Assembly: GCA_965178635.1 (NCBI GenBank)
Contig: CBCXVT010000034.1
Span: 1 to 64,000 of the forward strand
DNA: 64,000 bases
Reading direction: 5' to 3'
Source: GCA-2733415 sp965178635
Lineage (GTDB): Bacteria; Bacteroidota; Bacteroidia; Flavobacteriales; Flavobacteriaceae
Numbering within the stretch: the first letter of the stretch is position 1; every line of letters begins with the position of its first letter. Of the stretch, positions 61,401 through 64,000 are shown piece by piece. A model generated the notes under the pieces. The model was given only the letters and a program-made list of their open reading frames with translations, ran no database searches and was not told the DNA's origin. The translations under genes were made by a program, and so were the position numbers.

Positions 61401-62910
61401 GAGTTCCTCCGTTTGAAGCTGAAAGATCTGGTGTAACATATTCTAAAGCTCCATAACATGAAGGAGGAAAGTCTAAACTCCAACTCGTCAATACACCATC
61501 ATCAATATTTAAATTATCCGTAATTCTAAGCGTCCAAACACCGTTCATTTGTGCTCCATCAAGAACATTAAAAGAATTTGTTGAATTATATAAAGTGGCA
61601 TCATAATAATTACCACCCTCACAAGTTCCACTATATATTGGTGGGCAATTTACAATATCAGCATCTGATGCTGGGATATTTGCTGCTCCCCAGTTTACAC
61701 CTCCAGAATCAGCAACAGAATATGAACCTGTACACCCTGGAACTCCATCATCACTAGAGTTTGCACATGTACCAAAGTGAATTCCATTCCCCTCTTGATT
61801 GTATACACGCACTATTTCTCCACTAGGTGCTACTAAATCAATAGTTAAATCTCCAGAGTATGAATGTTCTATATCAAAGTTTAATGTAGGATAACACCCA
61901 GGCGTTATTGTTTGACCTGCAGGGAATAATCCTGAATAATCTAATGGCGAGTTAAATACCTGACCTAGTCCATCTGGTAAGTTTACTGGAGGACCACTTA
62001 TTAATGGAGTGCTTTGAACACTTGTTTGAGAAGTTACTATACCTACTAAATCTACATTATCACCACAATCTACATCTAAAGTAATTGCTGCTGGGTTTCC
62101 TGAGCCAACTTCAATACCACCAGAACCGTTATAACTTGGTGCAGGAATCACTCTAATTACTTTTGTTACAGGCGGACTTAAACACCCTAATGGATCATCA
62201 TTTGTATCGTCACTTCGTACAGCTAGACTCATTTGATACACACCTTCACCTGGGTAAGTATGTGTATTTGTAGGAGTGGTTGTTGTTTCAATTGTTCCAT
62301 CTCCCCACACCCATTCGTAAGAAGCTAATGTTGTACCAACAACTGTAGAAGATGGTGAAGCATCAAATGATACTGTTGTGTTACCTGGGTTTAATGAGTT
62401 TGTTGAGCAAATATCTAATGTAGAATCATCTACTAACGCTGCAACTGGCGGTGTACATGGTACATAACAATTTATTTCAGCTACCCAACCTATTTTTTGT
62501 GAGGTATTATCTGAAACAAATTCAAATGTGATACACCCGTCTGGACTGATTGATTGAATTGTAAAAGGACCTGGCTGCCCGCAATAAGATTGGTTGTTTG
62601 GTGCTGCTGTTGAATTTCCATGATATGCAGTTAATGCATCTATACATGCTCCTCCAGCTCCTTCATCTTGTATGTCAATGGTGGTAAACTCTACAGAAAT
62701 TACAGACCCCGGGTTTGTTGCCAAGTCAGGACAGAATGTTATGACATTATTTTCATTAGGACCATATAACGAGTTCGGCCCTCCAGAATCATAAAATGTT
62801 CCTGAACAGGTGGTAATTGTCCCTGTATCAGTACCCATTGTATAGGTTTGTCCAAAAGTAAAACTACCAACTAGTAGCAATACATATAGAAATATATTTT
62901 TAGTTTTCAT
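55486..62910 (-). CDS. Giant repeat surface adhesin with T9SS type B (gliding-motility-associated) C-terminal domain
   Basis: 2474 residues. Signal peptide MKTKNIFLYVLLLVGSFTFGQ, a Cys-rich CUB-like domain (about 25-150), a PKD-like domain with YEWVWGDGTIETTT and HTYPGEGVYQMSLAV (about 160-250), a proprotein-convertase P-like domain (FDIEHSYSGDLTIDLVAPSG to DDGVLTSWSLDF, about 330-480), then about 18 Ig-like units of 95-100 residues that start with a LRxCD or xECDD motif. Four of the double units are near-identical (about 687-1475). The end (YPHFFTPNGDGVNDTWKIIG to EFKAHFSIKR) is the gliding-motility-associated C-terminal domain, the type B signal for T9SS export. Probably a surface or secreted adhesin. 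Confidence 0.92.
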   Translation of the reverse strand: MKTKNIFLYVLLLVGSFTFGQTYTMGTDTGTITTCSGTFYDSGGPNSLYGPNENNVITFCPDLATNPGSVISVEFTTIDIQDEGAGGACIDALTAYHGNSTAAPNNQSYCGQPGPFTIQSISPDGCITFEFVSDNTSQKIGWVAEINCYVPCTPPVAALVDDSTLDICSTNSLNPGNTTVSFDASPSSTVVGTTLASYEWVWGDGTIETTTTPTNTHTYPGEGVYQMSLAVRSDDTNDDPLGCLSPPVTKVIRVIPAPSYNGSGGIEVGSGNPAAITLDVDCGDNVDLVGIVTSQTSVQSTPLISGPPVNLPDGLGQVFNSPLDYSGLFPAGQTITPGCYPTLNFDIEHSYSGDLTIDLVAPSGEIVRVYNQEGNGIHFGTCANSSDDGVPGCTGSYSVADSGGVNWGAANIPASDADIVNCPPIYSGTCEGGNYYDATLYNSTNSFNVLDGAQMNGVWTLRITDNLNIDDGVLTSWSLDFPPSCYGALEYVTPDLSASNGGTPSGVWEHTGTGPVVPVFGSQTVTSTAVSNPGPDPCPAGQNCDGSQITNTITVGPFDTPSETYVYSFLVTDEFGCQYQQDVTINVLDNCTECTLNLSSATGTDSQNICDGDSIVDITYLSGNEVGDVTLASGAFPAGVTGSYDATTSTYTITGTPTATGTFNYELTTLACLNSEVATVQGTIIVTDVPVANALSDLRLCDSDGTVDTFTEFDFTGQTTAVLNGQTGMTVTYHTDPLDISGGTSLITLGAGNTYTNASNPQVIHAVVTNDANTSCIATTTFTLSTDVVPIANAPATPTMRLCDVGNDGTELYDLVTEFESEVLGTPAPANTVVTYYDSNGVLIPNPNAYPGTLASEVLTISVDNTDAASTCSPATTTVTIFLDVVPVANALSDLRLCDSDGTVDTFTEFDFTGQTTAVLNGQTGMTVTYHTDPLDISGGTSLITLGAGNTYTNTSNPQVIHAVVTNDANTSCIATTTFTLSTDVAPIANAPATPTMRLCDVGNDGTELYDLVTEFESEVLGTPAPANTVVTYYDSNGVLIPNPNAYPGTLASEVLTISVDNTDAASTCSPATTTVTIFLDVVPVANALSDLRLCDSDGTVDTFTEFDFTGQTTAVLNGQTGMTVTYHTDPLDISGGTSLITLGAGNTYTNTSNPQVIHAVVTNDANTSCIATTTFTLSTDVAPIANAPATPTMRLCDVGNDGTELYDLVTEFESEVLGTPAPANTVVTYYDSNGVLIPNPNAYPGTLASEVLTISVDNTDAASTCSPATTTVTIFLDVVPVANALSDLRLCDSDGTVDTFTEFDFTGQTTAVLNGQTGMTVTYHTDPLDISGGTSLITLGAGNTYTNTSNPQVIHAVVTNDANTSCIATTTFTLSTDVAPIANAPATPTMRLCDVGNDGTELYDLVTEFESEVLGTPAPANTVVTYYDSNGVLIPNPNAYPGTLASEVLTISVDNTDAASTCSPATTTVTIFLDVIPVATQPNELRQCDVAPFNEEEFDLTVQNEAILGGPGGLDPNLHTISYYTIDPVTNAQIAIANPNAYVFDSVAASQEVFATLVSDVNTNCSTTTSFFIFKDSIYTTAAAQDDLNLEACDDNSPGDLQEEFNLDALIDDILGQGVTTADATVSFYATQADADAGSPTLTNTANFVSGDTTIYYVITNNINTTCSSAGEFTLTVHPLPTLPVDLDPYRECDSDTNTSDGITVFDSFDEQTELIINGNNYAVTYHLTYADAQNNTNEITNGYVNNGSPFTQTIGVRIRDLVTNCINTTTLDLEVVVAPQSYPFTNPITFCDDDNDGFGYFDLNSVVADMTGNTPGVDVTFYETLLLAEQGLDPIDTSVLYQNIDTGNPGHQTVYAVLSLNGLECNTFVEVNLEVLDSPELPDSDFVYALCEDDGSTDGYVAFDLLGYAHNDLGIDPTLDINFFEGLDASNTPINQIGNETSYTNITTPDQVIYMTVSNANTDSNGNACTTVRAITLHVSLLPDVDNPYRITECDDDFYDDMDGIYPFDLEAHVDFITGGITGLEIDFYEDMADANAGSGPSLITNTAAYLNTTSGVQNIFARVYDPSTGCDIVVTVTLKVEPNPTPLRDEFIITQLGNEGVMEECDGNVDGSGAIEEQVAEFDLTLWETQLLTGDGQGVESGVSAAYYTSYDDADGGDQANAIANPEAYTNTSNPQTIYVRVTNDGTGITPATDGSGCYTIVQFDIFVPVPDVSITGTAVLCVDDNGVPLSDATLPVLQANPSTGGYEYQWSLNDVIIPGATNNTYTVTQAGTYTVAVSGPTDFDCVNYATTTIEASGMPSGYNANVTTSAFADNHQIQASATSSIPGIVFYYTLDLDTTTGEGVETNMTGLFTDVAPGYHTVTITDGRGCWSDTVGITVIDYPHFFTPNGDGVNDTWKIIGQEGIPISIIYIFDRYGKLLSQLDPDGAGWDGTYNGHAMPAGDYWFTIQYLEGEITPTEKEFKAHFSIKR
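58488..60851 (-). repeat. Four tandem 591-bp near-identical coding repeats
   Basis: The word CTAAAAAGATTGT starts at 58488, 59079, 59670 and 60261, a strict 591-base (197-codon) period. Each unit encodes two Ig-like modules, starting VPVANALSDLRLCDSDG and ending TTTVTIFLDV. Three copies appear identical except at the edges; the N-terminal-most copy (near 60261-60851) differs at a few bases, for example GTACT for GTGCT near 60543, ATACATG for ATACAAG and TTGCA for TTGTA. Recent duplication or gene conversion is implied. Confidence 0.9.
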
Positions 62911-62915
62911 AACGA

Positions 62916-63329
62916 TTAAAAATGTAGTAGTTTATTTTTTAATTCTTGATCATAAATATAAATATACCAGAGCTCTCTAACTGTAAAGGTCTTGTTTACT
63001 TTGTCTGATAACTTTTCAAAATACGCTAACGCTTCTTGATAATAAGCATAATCTTTTTGGTATTTGGTCTTAAGCTTATGCATATCTTCATTTGAAAAAT
63101 CAGACATAAAATCTTTTTTTAAAGTACAATTACCAATACTATTAAGCTTTTCACTATAATCAATATACTTAAATTGTTTAGGAATAAACTTAGCTCCAGG
63201 AGGGAGATTAATGTGTTTCCCTTGATAGGTAAATTTTCCTTTTTGCTGCGCAAAAGATGAAGTTACAAAAAACACAAATACTAAACTATATATTAATAAT
63301 TGTGAGTTCTTTTTTAAAATTAAATTCAT
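62916..63329 (-). CDS. Small secreted protein upstream of the giant adhesin
   Basis: 137 residues with a signal segment (QLLIYSLVFVFFVTSSFAQ) then a charged, helical mature part: GKFTYQGKHINLPPGAKFIPKQFKYIDY, FMSDFSNEDMHKLKTKYQKDYAYYQEAL, RELWYIYIYDQELKNKLLHF. Its stop is five bases before the adhesin start, so it is the first gene of that operon. Not a PorP/SprF protein, the usual partner of type B substrates. The function is unknown; it may help secretion or maturation of the adhesin, which is inference from position. Confidence 0.6.
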   Translation of the reverse strand: MNLILKKNSQLLIYSLVFVFFVTSSFAQQKGKFTYQGKHINLPPGAKFIPKQFKYIDYSEKLNSIGNCTLKKDFMSDFSNEDMHKLKTKYQKDYAYYQEALAYFEKLSDKVNKTFTVRELWYIYIYDQELKNKLLHF

Positions 63330-63361
63330 AGATAATTCTATTTTTATATTATTTTATGTCA

Positions 63362-63369
63362 CAAATATA
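63362..63369 (-). promoter_or_regulatory. -7 promoter box of the adhesin operon
   Basis: On the minus strand this reads TATATTTG (TAnnTTTG), 32 bases upstream of the ATG at 63329. Confidence 0.6.
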
Positions 63370-63467
63370 TGGCTAATTGCCATAATATACATCCTTGTGA
63401 TTGCTACATTTATTAAACGTTTATAAACATAAATTACCCTACCTACATATAAATAAGTTTTTTAATT

Positions 63468-63475
63468 TATTTTTG
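63468..63475 (+). promoter_or_regulatory. -7 promoter box of mutS2
   Basis: TATTTTTG matches TAnnTTTG, 18 bases before the ATG at 63493. Confidence 0.6.
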
Positions 63476-63492
63476 CATATTAATTTTATTGG

Positions 63493-64000
63493 ATGATATC
63501 TATCACTACAAAAACATTACAAGATTTAGAGTTTCAAACAGTTTTAACTCAAATTGAAGCATATACAACAACAGAATTGGGTAAAATTGCTATTAACCAG
63601 GTTTGCCCATTTACTAATGAGGATGACTTAAAAAAGTCATTGGCTCAAACAAATGAATACCTAGCTTCTTTTGAAAACGAAAACGTGGTGCCTAGCCATT
63701 ATTTTGAATCGATATCTGAGGAAATTAAACGCTTATCTATTGACAATTATTTTTTAGAAATAGAAAGCTTTAGGAAAATAAAAACCATTGCCGAAGCCTC
63801 TAATAATCTTATTAAGTTTTTTGAAAATTTTTCTGAATACTATCCAAAAAATCACGCAGAATCGTCTCAAATAACCTACACCAAAGTTATACCTGATGCC
63901 ATTAATACAGTTATTAATCGTTTTGGAGAAATTAAGGATGATGCTTCAATGGAATTGGGGATCATCAGACGCCAACTAAAAGGCATACAAGGACGTATAA
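63493..64000 (+). CDS. mutS2: MutS2 (endonuclease/Smr-type), N-terminal part, runs off window
   Basis: ATG 63493 opens a frame that continues to the right edge, giving 169 codons. The residues MISITTKTLQDLEFQTVLTQI, TTTELGKIAINQVCPF, LAQTNEYLASFENE and LGIIRRQLKGIQGRI match the N-terminal helical core of MutS2. The ATPase and C-terminal Smr nuclease domains must lie beyond base 64000. MutS2 acts on stalled ribosomes or recombination intermediates. It is divergent from the adhesin operon. Confidence 0.85.
   Translation, partial: MISITTKTLQDLEFQTVLTQIEAYTTTELGKIAINQVCPFTNEDDLKKSLAQTNEYLASFENENVVPSHYFESISEEIKRLSIDNYFLEIESFRKIKTIAEASNNLIKFFENFSEYYPKNHAESSQITYTKVIPDAINTVINRFGEIKDDASMELGIIRRQLKGIQGRI

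Overview
This window comes from a member of the Flavobacteriaceae or a close relative in the Bacteroidota. The DNA is AT-rich. Two proteins carry type IX secretion C-terminal signals: a type A 'YPNP' domain on the protein at 4503-6125 and a gliding-motility-associated type B domain on the protein at 55486-62910. Many starts are preceded by the Bacteroidota promoter box TAnnTTTG and A-rich leaders. I see no rRNA, tRNA, CRISPR array, integrase or transposase.

Layout. 1-6125: the right end of what looks like an exopolysaccharide locus, with the tail of a membrane protein, a DUF2194/PelA-like protein running out of frame into TPR and outer-membrane-barrel segments, and a convergent secreted DUF4874/DUF4832 protein. 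6396-13680: small hypothetical proteins, DUF1272, an MscS-type channel, a DEAD-box helicase with DUF1456, a nearly gene-free stretch (10853-11820) holding two tiny minus-strand ORFs behind an inverted repeat, and a zinc-protease/RimK fusion. 13731-24024: housekeeping nucleic-acid genes (topB-rluE-recQ operon, a UDG-like enzyme, a cold-shock-domain protein with a second DEAD helicase, SelO, DUF1853). 24096-24280: nested inverted repeats. 24378-32714: about ten minus-strand genes, mostly unknown lipoproteins or small membrane proteins, resembling an accessory or immunity-type cluster. 32983-47928: regulators and stress or transport genes, including a Crp/Fnr regulator with a desaturase, a MarR-RND-TolC efflux operon behind a perfect 16-bp-arm palindrome, glutathione peroxidase, a TetR-nitroreductase-YqhD operon, two thioredoxin-like proteins, an MFS exporter and TruC. 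48407-55418: fused alpha/beta 2-oxoacid dehydrogenase E1, a 2OG-Fe oxygenase with SUI1, DUF1835, a nucleoside phosphorylase with an unsecreted binding-protein homologue, and ung. 55486-64000: a 2474-residue repeat adhesin with four near-identical 591-bp units, a small secreted protein, and the start of mutS2.

A recurring feature is single-base frame breaks. At least seven genes or gene segments are split where restoring one base, usually in a homopolymer, rejoins sensible protein: near 2798, 4000, 6503, 30400, 30976, 32215 and 54947, with a possible eighth near 29749. Either the assembly has indel errors or several genes here are truly broken. This matters most for ung. I treat the pieces as parts of single genes and give coordinates for each piece.

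No single clearly new defence or biosynthetic system is proven. The best candidates for unknown biology are the lipoprotein cluster (24994-32714), the operator-controlled tiny ORFs (10957-11258), the nested repeat at 24096-24280 and the PelA/PelB-like chimera at 629-4452.
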